From assembly GCA_039028695.1 (NCBI GenBank), contig JBCCHN010000198.1:1-5665 (forward strand): DNA of 5,665 nt, in the 5' to 3' direction. Source of the stretch: JANQKX01 sp039028695. Lineage in GTDB: Bacteria > Pseudomonadota > Alphaproteobacteria > Kiloniellales > Kiloniellaceae. A program made the translations under genes and the position numbers. This document shows, in pieces, positions 1-4,847 of the stretch (within the stretch, counting starts at the first letter, position 1; each line of letters begins with the position of its first letter). The notes under the pieces were generated by a model. It was not told the origin of the DNA, ran no database searches, and was given only the letters and a program-made list of their open reading frames with translations.

Positions 1-642
1 GTTGGCTTCAAAGCTACCGCCCGACTTGGCGTACAGCGTCATGTTGCCAGCCTCGCGATAGAAGTTGATCCGGTTGTCATCCGTACCGTCGTCGAACTGA
101 ACCATGACCTGGTCTGAAGAGTCTCCGTCGCTGGTCGCCCGAACGACGAGCGTGCCCACCTGCGAACCGCCCGTGATCACCGGGCCCCCGGCTGTCACGT
201 CCAGGGGATAGCTCACGGGCGTAAAGGTGATCGTCGCCGCCGCCACCCCGCTGCTGTTGGTGCCATCCGATACCTGAACCGAATAGGCCGGCGCATTGGC
301 AGTGCCGTCATGGACAAAGACAACGGCACCGGCCGTAATCTCGGACTGTTGGAAGACCGTCACGGAGGCGCCGGGATTGCTGACCCGCTCAAATTGGCCA
401 AAGGTAACGCCCGAGACCGTGAAGCTCAGGCTAGGATCGGAAGTATCCCCATCCGTGGCGGAGAGGATGGCTCCCGTGAGAGTAACGCTATCACCCTGGT
501 TTAGGGTCATGGCGTTATTGACGATAACCGGTGTCAGGATATCGGGGTTGTCCGGGGCCGCGCCGACCAGTCGGTCGCTTGGCATCACCGGCGGGCCGCT
601 GACATCCTTCACCAGGCTTCGCACTGGCGGAAAGAACACCAT
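1..642 (-). CDS. Partial phage-virion or adhesin-like protein with CSPG/cadherin-like repeat; 3' end beyond window
   Basis: The reading frame is open for 214 codons from an ATG at 642 and runs off the window at base 1, so only the N-terminus is seen. A CGGAG ribosome-binding site lies 6 nt upstream, inside the end of the preceding gene, which suggests translational coupling. Residues about 38-140 look like a CSPG/cadherin-like repeat: PVIVNN, then SATDGDTSD, a GQFE segment, an EITAG...FVHDGT segment and a closing YSVQVSDGT. From about residue 157 the sequence (TLVVRATSDGD, then FDDGTDDNRINFYR) resembles the concanavalin/LamG-like jelly rolls of phage tail proteins and surface adhesins. The first 34 residues contain no Sec signal peptide. 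That fits a virion protein or a type I secreted adhesin with a C-terminal signal. The upstream neighbour favours the phage option. A role in binding a surface or glycan is inferred. The domain type is fairly sure; the overall function is not. Confidence 0.75.
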   Translation of the reverse strand, partial: MVFFPPVRSLVKDVSGPPVMPSDRLVGAAPDNPDILTPVIVNNAMTLNQGDSVTLTGAILSATDGDTSDPSLSFTVSGVTFGQFERVSNPGASVTVFQQSEITAGAVVFVHDGTANAPAYSVQVSDGTNSSGVAAATITFTPVSYPLDVTAGGPVITGGSQVGTLVVRATSDGDSSDQVMVQFDDGTDDNRINFYREAGNMTLYAKSGGSFEAN

Positions 643-644
643 GT

Positions 645-932
645 TTAGCTCCGCGCCAAGGCCACTTGTAAATCGCCGGTTTGGCTATAGCCGCTGGAGA
701 CCGCCCGGATATAGGGGACGGCGACGATCTCGTTCAAAAGGTCGTCACTGGCGGTCACGGTCAAAAAGGGTACCCATTCCAAGCTTTCGCTGACCCGGCC
801 TTCGATCACGACCGTGCCGGTGCCGCCGTCAAAATCCACTTGGACGATGTTGGTGCCGGTGGCCTCGGCATCCTGCATAGCATAAGAAGCGCCGGTTTCG
901 GCGGCGGCGGTGGAGTTCAGGAGGACTTTCAT
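645..932 (-). CDS. Small phage-like structural protein (95 aa), function unknown
   Basis: A 95-residue protein starting at ATG 932, with a weak AAAGG ribosome-binding site 11 nt upstream. Its stop codon (TAA, 647-645) is 2 nt from the start of the next minus-strand gene, so the two form a tight operon. The sequence looks all-beta: an acidic-aromatic strand VQVDFDGGTGTVVIEGRV, an aromatic EWVPFLTV segment, and VPYIRAV followed by a GDLQVAL strand at the C-terminus. The pattern of 'noise or averaging' beta strands ending in VPYIRA is one I associate with small hypothetical proteins in phage structural modules. I cannot name a specific family. There is no signal peptide, membrane segment or cysteine. 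Position and style suggest a virion accessory or head/tail decoration protein, but this is inference. Confidence 0.7.
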   Translation of the reverse strand: MKVLLNSTAAAETGASYAMQDAEATGTNIVQVDFDGGTGTVVIEGRVSESLEWVPFLTVTASDDLLNEIVAVPYIRAVSSGYSQTGDLQVALARS

Positions 933-1223
933 GTCGGTTTCTACCTTTCATATCTTTCAAAAGGGGGAGGAAATAGTCAGAGGAACCGCGCCTGCCTCGG
1001 CGCGCACCCATCACCCGCCCGGCTCCCATTGGTCGCCATCGACAAGCCGCGTAAAAACGGATCAGGCCTCATGCACTGGGATACGCCCTGGGCTACGCCA
1101 TTCGGCGGCTTCCTTGGACGCGCGCTGGGCTCAGCGTTTCTCTTAGCGGAAAAAGGGGGAAGTCCGGATCGGAAGGGTGGTTCCTGCGGACCCACTGATG
1201 GATCCTGACCGGAACCCTACTTT

Positions 1224-1254
1224 CTGCCCGGGCAGACGGGAAGAGGTTTTTTTT
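1224..1254 (+). terminator. Possible orphan intrinsic terminator (palindrome plus T8)
   Basis: A perfect 12-bp palindrome CTGCCCGGGCAG (1224-1235) is followed by ACGGGAAGAGG and an uninterrupted run of eight Ts (1247-1254). The palindrome alone lies 11 nt from the T-run, which is not canonical. An extended imperfect stem (CTTTC at 1220-1224 with GGGAAG) would bring the hairpin closer. No plus-strand gene lies upstream to be terminated, so it could end an unannotated RNA or be chance. Confidence 0.25.
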
Positions 1255-1364
1255 AGATTCCGAAGATCGCATGGATAATGCGAAACATCTCGCCGACCAA
1301 CAAGATGTCTTTGCCTCAAAAACCATCGCCCGCGTTGTGTCGAGGGACGCCATCGCCTCATAGG

Positions 1365-1380
1365 AGGAATTCCTAGGAAT
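1365..1380. promoter_or_regulatory. Two overlapping perfect palindromes, possible operator
   Basis: AGGAATTCCT (1365-1374) and ATTCCTAGGAAT (1369-1380) are both perfect palindromes and share six bases, so one dyad can be read in two registers. They lie about 80 nt before the start of the secreted-protein gene, just upstream of an AT-rich promoter-like stretch that includes a TAAAAT -10-like hexamer (1415-1420). No good -35 box sits at the right spacing. A role as a regulator-binding site is inferred from position only. Confidence 0.3.
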
Positions 1381-1458
1381 GCGCTTTTAAGCGTGCTAAC
1401 TTTTTGATGTTACTTAAAATGATAACAATTTTTACGAAAGAGACAGGGGCATAAAACA

Positions 1459-2043
1459 ATGAAAATACAAATTCCTGGCCTGATTTGGGGCTTATCTTTT
1501 TTAGCTGTTTGCCTATCCGTCACCCTTACCGTGATGCCGCAGGCGCAGGCCGCGAGCGACTATATTGTCGTGCAGAAAAATCGCGTTGTGATTGGCAATC
1601 AGTCGGACGCGGTCAATCCTCTTTTTAGAACCTTCATCCTGCCCCGAAATGTCAATCGTTCCCGTAATCCGCAGAACTCCGCGATTCTGCAGTATTCCGT
1701 CCAATCGGTTGATATTGCATTCAACGAGATCTACTTGAACCCGCCCGTTGAGCGGTGCTTGGACCAAAGCGCGGACGACAACCAATCCGCCTCGATTAGC
1801 CTCATTCCCTTTGAGACGGCAAACACCGAAATTCACGCACGGCACAGCACTTTTCGCGCCAACCGTTTGCAATCGGGCAAATCTTGCCGCACGGGCAGCG
1901 ACTGTAAGCAATCGGGATTTTGCGAGGGCGGGTTCTGCCGTAACCGGCTTATGATTTGCTCGCGGAACAGCGCTGGTACATCGACAGGGGGGCTCGACAA
2001 CTTCATCATCCGTGCGTTGACCATTCATTATCGTCTGCGCTAG
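1459..2043 (+). CDS. Exported cysteine-cluster protein, unknown function
   Basis: The 194-residue protein starts at ATG 1459, with AGGGG (1445-1449) 9 nt upstream. Residues 1-31 form a clear Sec signal peptide: a Lys near the N-terminus, a hydrophobic core (about 6-26), and cleavage expected after the AQA near residue 31. There is no lipobox; Cys18 lies within the hydrophobic core. The mature protein has six cysteines (100, 143, 149, 155, 160, 167). Five are packed into residues 143-167 in the pattern C-x5-C-x5-C-x4-C-x6-C with GFCEGGFC at the centre. This resembles the small disulfide modules (C..D-C..G-x-C..G-x-C) seen in extracellular and some myxobacterial proteins. The even cysteine count suits disulfide bonding in the periplasm or outside the cell. 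Residues 35-95 and 180-194 look like beta strands. It has no operon partners. I do not recognise the overall family. Confidence 0.82.
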   Translation: MKIQIPGLIWGLSFLAVCLSVTLTVMPQAQAASDYIVVQKNRVVIGNQSDAVNPLFRTFILPRNVNRSRNPQNSAILQYSVQSVDIAFNEIYLNPPVERCLDQSADDNQSASISLIPFETANTEIHARHSTFRANRLQSGKSCRTGSDCKQSGFCEGGFCRNRLMICSRNSAGTSTGGLDNFIIRALTIHYRLR

Positions 2044-2050
2044 AGCCCGG

Positions 2051-2085
2051 CGGGTCTTTCACTGTTTGAGACCTTGGCCCGTTTT
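2051..2085 (+). terminator. Weak intrinsic terminator after the secreted-protein gene
   Basis: Eight bases past the stop codon, CGGG (2051-2054) can pair with CCCG (2078-2081), and TCTT (2055-2058) with GAGA (2068-2071), leaving a bulge on the 3' side. Four Ts follow directly (2082-2085). The short T-run and the bulge make this a weak candidate, and the Ts also belong to the first copy of the downstream tandem repeat. Confidence 0.28.
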
Positions 2086-2165
2086 GGTTGGTCAGTTCTG
2101 GTTAGCCAATTCTGGTCAGGCGGTTCTGGTAGGGCGATTCTGACCAGCCCGTTCTGACCAGCAGG
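2082..2165 (+). repeat. Six imperfect copies of a 14-bp tandem repeat
   Basis: The word TTCTG recurs at exactly 14-bp steps (2096, 2110, 2124, 2138, 2152), with a sixth, earlier unit starting TTTTG at 2082. Units run from TTTTGGTTGGTCAG through TTCTGGTCAGGCGG to TTCTGACCAGCAGG. Within the array CTGGTCAG (2112-2119) is the exact reverse complement of CTGACCAG (2140-2147 and 2154-2161), so RNA or single-stranded DNA could fold back on itself. The period is not a multiple of three and the array lies between genes, so it is not a coding repeat. Confidence 0.85.
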
Positions 2166-2267
2166 GGTTTGGTTCATCGCAGCTTTCCTCTCTTGCGATT
2201 CCCCCGGTCTTGCAGTTCGCCCGGTGACGGGCCATAAGGTTGGTCCCCTTGTAACCGGACCAGCTTA

Positions 2268-2819
2268 ATGGACAGCGATCAAACAGTCCCCCCCGACTCT
2301 CCCCCATCCCCATCCAAGGAGGTCGAGCCGTCACGGGTTCCTATCATCAGCAATGCTGTCTCGGTTTACCTGATTAAACGGGAACACAAGTCACCGGCCG
2401 TCGGCGCGCCCAAAGTCCTTTTGATGCGCCGAGCCGACAGCCTGGTGGGCGAGTGGTGCCAGGTGGCCGGCCGGATCGAGGCGGGCGAAACCGCTTGGCA
2501 AGCCGCCCTGCGCGAGACGGCTGAGGAAGCTGGCCTCACCCCCGAGCGCCTCTATAGCGCCGACATCTGCGAACAGTTTTACGTGCCCAGCCAAAACGCC
2601 ATCTGGGTTTTTCCGGTCTTTGTCGCCTTTGTGCCGGCCAATCAAAATGTCGTCCTGAACGAGGAGCATGACGCCTACGAGTGGCTCAATCCCGATCAGG
2701 CCTTAGACCTGCTGCCCTATCCCGGTCAGCGCCAATCCCTGCGCCACATCCGTGACGAGTTTCTGGTGCGCACGCCCTGTAAGTGGTTGGAGATCCAGAT
2801 TCCCTCAGGCACCGAATAA
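2268..2819 (+). CDS. Nudix hydrolase, NudB-like (nucleotide pyrophosphohydrolase)
   Basis: The 183-residue protein has a complete Nudix box at residues 68-90: G68-x5-E74-x7-R82-E83-T84-A85-E86-E87-A88-G89-L90. All catalytic and metal-binding residues of GX5EX7REUXEEXGU are present; the only deviation is Thr84 at the first hydrophobic position. The flanks (VSVYLI near 31-36, LLMRRAD 51-57, GEWCQVAG 61-68, and EEHDAYEWLNPDQALDLL 132-149) match the single-domain fold of cytosolic nucleotide hydrolases such as NudB/dATP pyrophosphohydrolase. Such enzymes cleave X-linked nucleoside diphosphates with Mg2+. The exact substrate cannot be read here. About 25 Pro/Ser-rich residues precede the fold. ATG 2268 is the first start after an in-frame stop, but its ribosome-binding site is poor. 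The 3' end overlaps the convergent DUF6886-like gene by 15 bp. Confidence 0.92.
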   Translation: MDSDQTVPPDSPPSPSKEVEPSRVPIISNAVSVYLIKREHKSPAVGAPKVLLMRRADSLVGEWCQVAGRIEAGETAWQAALRETAEEAGLTPERLYSADICEQFYVPSQNAIWVFPVFVAFVPANQNVVLNEEHDAYEWLNPDQALDLLPYPGQRQSLRHIRDEFLVRTPCKWLEIQIPSGTE

Positions 2820-3119
2820 CGCCTGCGCCAGGCGCTCTTGCCAAGCCGCCTCTACATGGGCCACCGCGTCGGCCTCCCCAGCCGCCACCTCGCGCAGCCA
2901 CCGCGCCACGTCCTTGGGCCGGCTGTCGGCCAGGGGCCAGACTACAATTCGGGGACAGTCGCGTGGAAAGAAGTAGAGAAATTCGTATGCCGCTTCGATG
3001 CCCCAAACCAGCGGTCCGTTCAGCCAATCCTGCCCCGCCGGGCGGTCTGCCGTCACGGCCAAGGGCCTTGGCTCAAAGACCTCAATCCCCGGGTCCTCGC
3101 TGAAATGATAAAGCGCCAT
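2805..3119 (-). CDS. DUF6886-type protein, apparently shortened at the C-terminus
   Basis: From ATG 3119 this encodes 104 residues. A GTG at 3140 would add seven residues, but family members, as I remember them, begin directly at the M-x-LYHFSE block, so 3119 is preferred. Conserved blocks are LYHFSEDPGIEVFEPRP near the N-terminus, then DWLNGPLVWGI, then LYFFPRDCPRIVVWPL, the signature of DUF6886. The family has no established biochemical function. Family members I recall are longer (about 150-170 residues) and continue past the VEWxWLERL helix. Here the frame stops just after the equivalent HVEAAWQERLAQAL, where it meets the Nudix gene on the other strand. It may be a truncated but still folded variant, or a decaying gene. 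A TATACT hexamer (3131-3126) sits 6 nt before the ATG, which would suit a leaderless transcript. Confidence 0.78.
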   Translation of the reverse strand: MALYHFSEDPGIEVFEPRPLAVTADRPAGQDWLNGPLVWGIEAAYEFLYFFPRDCPRIVVWPLADSRPKDVARWLREVAAGEADAVAHVEAAWQERLAQALFGA

Positions 3120-3173
3120 GGCCTGAGTATAAGCAGGCACCCATCGCGTCGCCAGCCCGCCTCCAACGAAAAT

Positions 3174-3187
3174 CCGCCAATTGGCGG
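3174..3187. promoter_or_regulatory. 14-bp perfect palindrome between divergent DUF6886 and serS transcription units
   Basis: CCGCCAATTGGCGG is an exact palindrome with no central spacer. It lies between the divergent DUF6886 gene and the serS leader, ending 4 nt before the TTGACG -35-like hexamer. That is a usual place for a dimeric regulator to bind. An operator role is inferred; the symmetry is directly seen. Confidence 0.4.
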
Positions 3188-3190
3188 TAA

Positions 3191-3219
3191 TTGACGCTTA
3201 ACCCCTTCCGTGCCATCTT
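3191..3219 (+). promoter_or_regulatory. Candidate serS promoter
   Basis: TTGACG (3191-3196) matches the sigma-70 -35 consensus at 5 of 6 positions. Seventeen bases on lies CATCTT (3214-3219), a poor -10 (3 of 6). Transcription would begin about 3225-3227, at or next to the ATG of the leader peptide (3226), so the leader peptide may be read from a nearly leaderless RNA. This would explain why its ribosome-binding site (GGGG, only 2 nt from ATG) is poor. Confidence 0.35.
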
Positions 3220-3225
3220 GGGGCC

Positions 3226-3333
3226 ATGAACTGGTCAGATACACGATCTTCCACGCGGACCAAGTCCCACGACTCCCATATCTCTTCTATTTCCGAGGAG
3301 CGGGGGGAGCCGGGTGGAGGACGCTTGCGCTGA
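3226..3333 (+). CDS. Serine-rich leader peptide of the serS attenuator (35 aa)
   Basis: A short frame from ATG 3226 to TGA 3331-3333. Eight of its residues are serine, at positions 4, 8, 9, 14, 17, 20, 21 and 23, which is 8 of 20 residues between 4 and 23. Every serine codon is of the TCN type (TCC x4, TCT x3, TCA x1), with no AGC or AGT, although the serS gene itself uses AGC. After residue 23 the peptide has no serine and encodes the antiterminator RNA arm instead. It lies directly upstream of an intrinsic terminator and then serS. No other in-frame ATG or GTG exists; a stop (TAA 3199-3201) bounds it upstream. The peptide is expected to act by being translated, not as a product: ribosome speed over the serine codons would report charged tRNA-Ser levels. 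This is inferred from layout but fits classical leader peptides such as those of pheST, his and trp. Confidence 0.78.
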   Translation: MNWSDTRSSTRTKSHDSHISSISEERGEPGGGRLR

Positions 3334-3371
3334 TCCCGACCAGTTATCGCGTTCACCCCGAAGGCTCCGCC
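3303..3371 (+). promoter_or_regulatory. Antiterminator of the serS attenuator
   Basis: Bases 3303-3311 pair with 3363-3371 (GGAGCC 3306-3311 with GGCTCC 3363-3368, two further G-C pairs, and one G/G mismatch). Bases 3312-3318 (GGGTGGA) pair with 3352-3358 (TTCACCC), with a four-base bulge at 3359-3362. That gives 15 pairs in total. The structure uses the left arm of the downstream terminator, so the two are mutually exclusive. The left arm begins 8 bases after the last serine codon, and the leader-peptide stop codon (3331-3333) lies in the loop. A ribosome finishing the peptide would cover part of 3312-3318 and block this fold. One stalled at the serine codons near 3283-3288 would leave it free. 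Confidence 0.65.
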
Positions 3372-3391
3372 GCACCGGCTGGGCCTTTTTT
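3361..3391 (+). terminator. Intrinsic terminator (attenuator) in the serS leader
   Basis: The left arm AAGGCTCCGCCG (3361-3372) pairs with CGGCTGGGCCTT (3376-3387) across a CAC loop. This gives 11 of 12 pairs, including one G-U wobble and one C/U mismatch. A run of six Ts (3386-3391) follows at once. It lies 27 bp after the leader-peptide stop codon and 50 bp before the serS start, so it can only act on transcripts heading into serS. Termination here would be the default state when serine is plentiful. Confidence 0.8.
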
Positions 3392-3424
3392 CATATCGAG
3401 ACTCCGCCGGGCGGCTCCGCCGCA
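3363..3424 (+). repeat. 12-bp direct repeat, GGCTCCGCCGCA, 50 bp apart
   Basis: The word occurs at 3363-3374, inside the terminator left arm, and again exactly at 3413-3424, just before the serS ribosome-binding site. A shorter relative (ACTCCGCC) is at 3401-3408. The second copy can also pair with the GGAGCC of the leader (3306-3311), so it may form an alternative fold that affects serS translation, or may be a duplication remnant. Confidence 0.7.
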
Positions 3425-3427
3425 GAA

Positions 3428-3434
3428 AAGGAGG
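3428..3434 (+). promoter_or_regulatory. Strong ribosome-binding site of serS
   Basis: AAGGAGG (3428-3434) ends 7 nt before the ATG at 3442. It is a near-perfect Shine-Dalgarno site and fixes the serS start. The leader peptide start, by contrast, has only a weak site. Confidence 0.85.
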
Positions 3435-3441
3435 AGGCTCC

Positions 3442-4710
3442 ATGCTCTCGCTCAAGTTCATTCGCCAACAGCCGGACCAGGTTCGACGGGCCGTTACGGA
3501 AAAAAACCTCACCCTGGACCTGGACCGCTTGCTCGCCCTCGACCGGAAGCTGCGCGGCGCCAAGCAGCGCCTGGACGCCTTTCGCGCGCAAAAGAAGCAC
3601 GCTGCTTCTGCCTTCCGGGATCGACCGGTGGGGGGCAGCATGCGGGCCGAGCATAGCCATCAGGCCCGTGCCCTTTCCGCTGAAATCGCAGCCCTGGAAA
3701 AGAGCGTTAAGCAGGATCAAACCGACCTCAATGCCCTCTTGCTGCAGGTCCCCAACATCCCCTCGGATGAGGCGCCGATCGGCCCCGATGCCGGGTCCAA
3801 CCGGGTGGTGCGAAAGGTCGGCGCCCCGCCCGATTTTGGATTTCCCCTGCGGGATCATGTGGAGCTCATGGATCTGAACGACTGGGGCGCTGGTGGGCAA
3901 GTCGCTAAGGTCTGCGGGACCCGAACCCATTCCCTCAAGGGCCGTTTGGCCATATTGGAGCAGGTGCTGTTGCTTCATGCTATGACCAAGCTAACTGGCC
4001 AGGGCTTCACCGCCGTTACCGTGCCCGCCCTGGCGCGTGAGCAGGCCTTCACCGCCTCGGGCTACTTCCCCTTTGCCCGAGACGATGTCTTCGCCCTACC
4101 CCGGGACGATCTCCACCTATCGGGCACCGCCGAGATTATCCTGAACAGCCTGCACAGCGGCGAGATCCTCGGCGAGGACCGCCTGCCCCTACTCTACGCC
4201 GGCCTCTCGCCCTGCTTCCGGCGGGAGGCGGGCAGCGCCGGGCGGGACGTACGCGGCCTCTTGCGGGTGCACCAATTCGTCAAGCTGGAACTCTTCGTGC
4301 TCTGCCGCAACGACCCGGCCGAGTCAGCCCAGTGGCACGCCCAGCTCCTCACCCACGCCGAACAGCTCCTGGCCGACCTGGCGCTGCCCTATCAGGTGGT
4401 CGAGTGCGCCACCGGCGACATGGGGCCCGGCAAGTTCCGCATGCACGACATTGAAACCTGGATGCCCTCTCTCGCAAAGTACCGGGAGACCCATAGCTGC
4501 TCGAGCCTCCACGACTGGCAGGCCCGCCGCGCCAATCTGCGCTATCGCTCACGGGATGGAAAGGTCCACCACCTCCACACCCTTAACAACACGGCCCTTG
4601 CCAGCCCCCGCATCCTGGCCCCTTTTCTTGAGGTCCACCAAACCCCGAACGGTCGGGTCCGCCTGCCCGAAAAACTGCGAGGTTACTTCGACGGGGATGT
4701 CTTTTTATGA
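3442..4710 (+). CDS. serS: Seryl-tRNA synthetase (class II)
   Basis: This cytosolic enzyme charges tRNA-Ser (and tRNA-Sec where present) with serine using ATP. At 422 residues it has the normal length. Residues about 25-105 form the long antiparallel coiled-coil arm that grips the tRNA-Ser variable arm. The catalytic core shows motif 1 (GFTAVTVPAL, 188-197), the serine-binding GTAE (228-231), motif 2 (FRREAGSAGRD and RGLLRVHQF, 259-279), the ETHSCSSLHDWQARRANLRYR block (349-369) and motif 3 (LNNTALASPRIL, 381-392). Motif 3 has NNTALASPR in place of the commoner GSGLAVGR. As I recall, Thermus SerRS carries NNTALATPR, along with the same GTAE, GDMGPGK and HSCS blocks, so this is a known subtype and not damage. 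Start and ribosome-binding site are unambiguous. Expression is likely controlled by the serine-codon attenuator upstream. No gene is cotranscribed immediately downstream. Confidence 0.97.
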   Translation: MLSLKFIRQQPDQVRRAVTEKNLTLDLDRLLALDRKLRGAKQRLDAFRAQKKHAASAFRDRPVGGSMRAEHSHQARALSAEIAALEKSVKQDQTDLNALLLQVPNIPSDEAPIGPDAGSNRVVRKVGAPPDFGFPLRDHVELMDLNDWGAGGQVAKVCGTRTHSLKGRLAILEQVLLLHAMTKLTGQGFTAVTVPALAREQAFTASGYFPFARDDVFALPRDDLHLSGTAEIILNSLHSGEILGEDRLPLLYAGLSPCFRREAGSAGRDVRGLLRVHQFVKLELFVLCRNDPAESAQWHAQLLTHAEQLLADLALPYQVVECATGDMGPGKFRMHDIETWMPSLAKYRETHSCSSLHDWQARRANLRYRSRDGKVHHLHTLNNTALASPRILAPFLEVHQTPNGRVRLPEKLRGYFDGDVFL

Positions 4711-4847
4711 GGGAATTTGAGAATGCACCTGGCATAGGGATAAAGGCGATCAAGCATCCGGATCCGGTGGAGCCGGCACTCTAAGAGCGTCCAGGACAGC
4801 CTTAGACGCCGGTACCACTCGCGATCATAATAAGAAAGGAGATAAAA
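4711..4847 (+). other. Short spacer after serS with alternative hairpins
   Basis: There is no gene and no clear T-run terminator for serS. A perfect 10-bp palindrome CCGGATCCGG lies at 4758-4767. CTAAG (4781-4785) can pair with CTTAG (4801-4805), and GCGTC (4787-4791) with GACGC (4805-4809). These two short stems interleave and share base 4805, so they compete. The spacer ends in a strong ribosome-binding site at 4836-4841 that serves the small ORF at 4848. Confidence 0.35.

Larger units (their letters stand above)
933..1458. other. 526-bp gene-poor interval between phage-like module and secreted protein gene
   Basis: No convincing coding region was found on either strand. Several short open frames exist, but they have no family resemblance, plausible composition or good ribosome-binding site. 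The interval holds a GC-rich hairpin (987-1004, CGCGCC and GGCGCG arms around a 6-nt loop), a palindrome followed by eight Ts (1224-1254), two overlapping perfect palindromes (1365-1380), and an AT-rich promoter-like stretch from about 1397 to 1440. The transition from the phage-like pair to unrelated genes makes this a possible boundary of an inserted element, but I see no integrase, tRNA or clear attachment-site duplication. Confidence 0.5.

Noticed and set aside
987..1004. CGCGCC/GGCGCG hairpin upstream of the 95-residue gene as a terminator
   Set aside because: The six-base stem has no T-run on either strand, so it was not called as a terminator.
296..1208. Plus-strand open frames at 296-793 and 681-1208
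   Set aside because: They are opposite-strand shadows of the two minus-strand phage-like genes, with arginine/proline-rich composition and no recognisable domain. The 681-1208 frame also runs into the gene-poor gap without a good ribosome-binding site.
1093..1361. Minus-strand frames in the gap (1093-1353, 1143-1361)
   Set aside because: No family resemblance and a composition typical of noise, with no convincing ribosome-binding site. The two frames also overlap each other.
1513..2028. Minus-strand 171-codon frame antisense to the exported protein
   Set aside because: The opposite strand has a clear signal peptide, ordered cysteine spacing and a ribosome-binding site; this frame has none of these.
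2316..2323. Perfect AAGGAGGT inside the Nudix gene, as a ribosome-binding site for a later start
   Set aside because: No ATG, GTG or TTG lies at a usable distance in frame; the word encodes Lys-Glu-Val within the protein. ATG 2268 stays as the start.
3305..3340. T-box riboswitch in the serS leader (GGGTGGAGGACGC resembling AGGGTGGNACCGCG)
   Set aside because: Only the first GGGTGG matches. The bases after it diverge from ACCGCG, TGGA would pair with a U discriminator whereas tRNA-Ser normally has G, and no Stem I with a specifier loop is visible upstream. The Ser codon run explains the leader better.
3198..3877. Longer frames overlapping the serS leader and 5' end (plus 3210-3656, 3314-3877; minus 3198-3641)
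   Set aside because: They run out of frame through the coiled-coil arm of serS or through the terminator hairpin, and show no domain. The serS frame is unambiguous.
3442..4710. SerRS as a degenerate paralogue because of the altered motif 3
   Set aside because: LNNTALASPR resembles the Thermus-type SerRS motif and all other catalytic blocks are present, so it looks like a functional enzyme.
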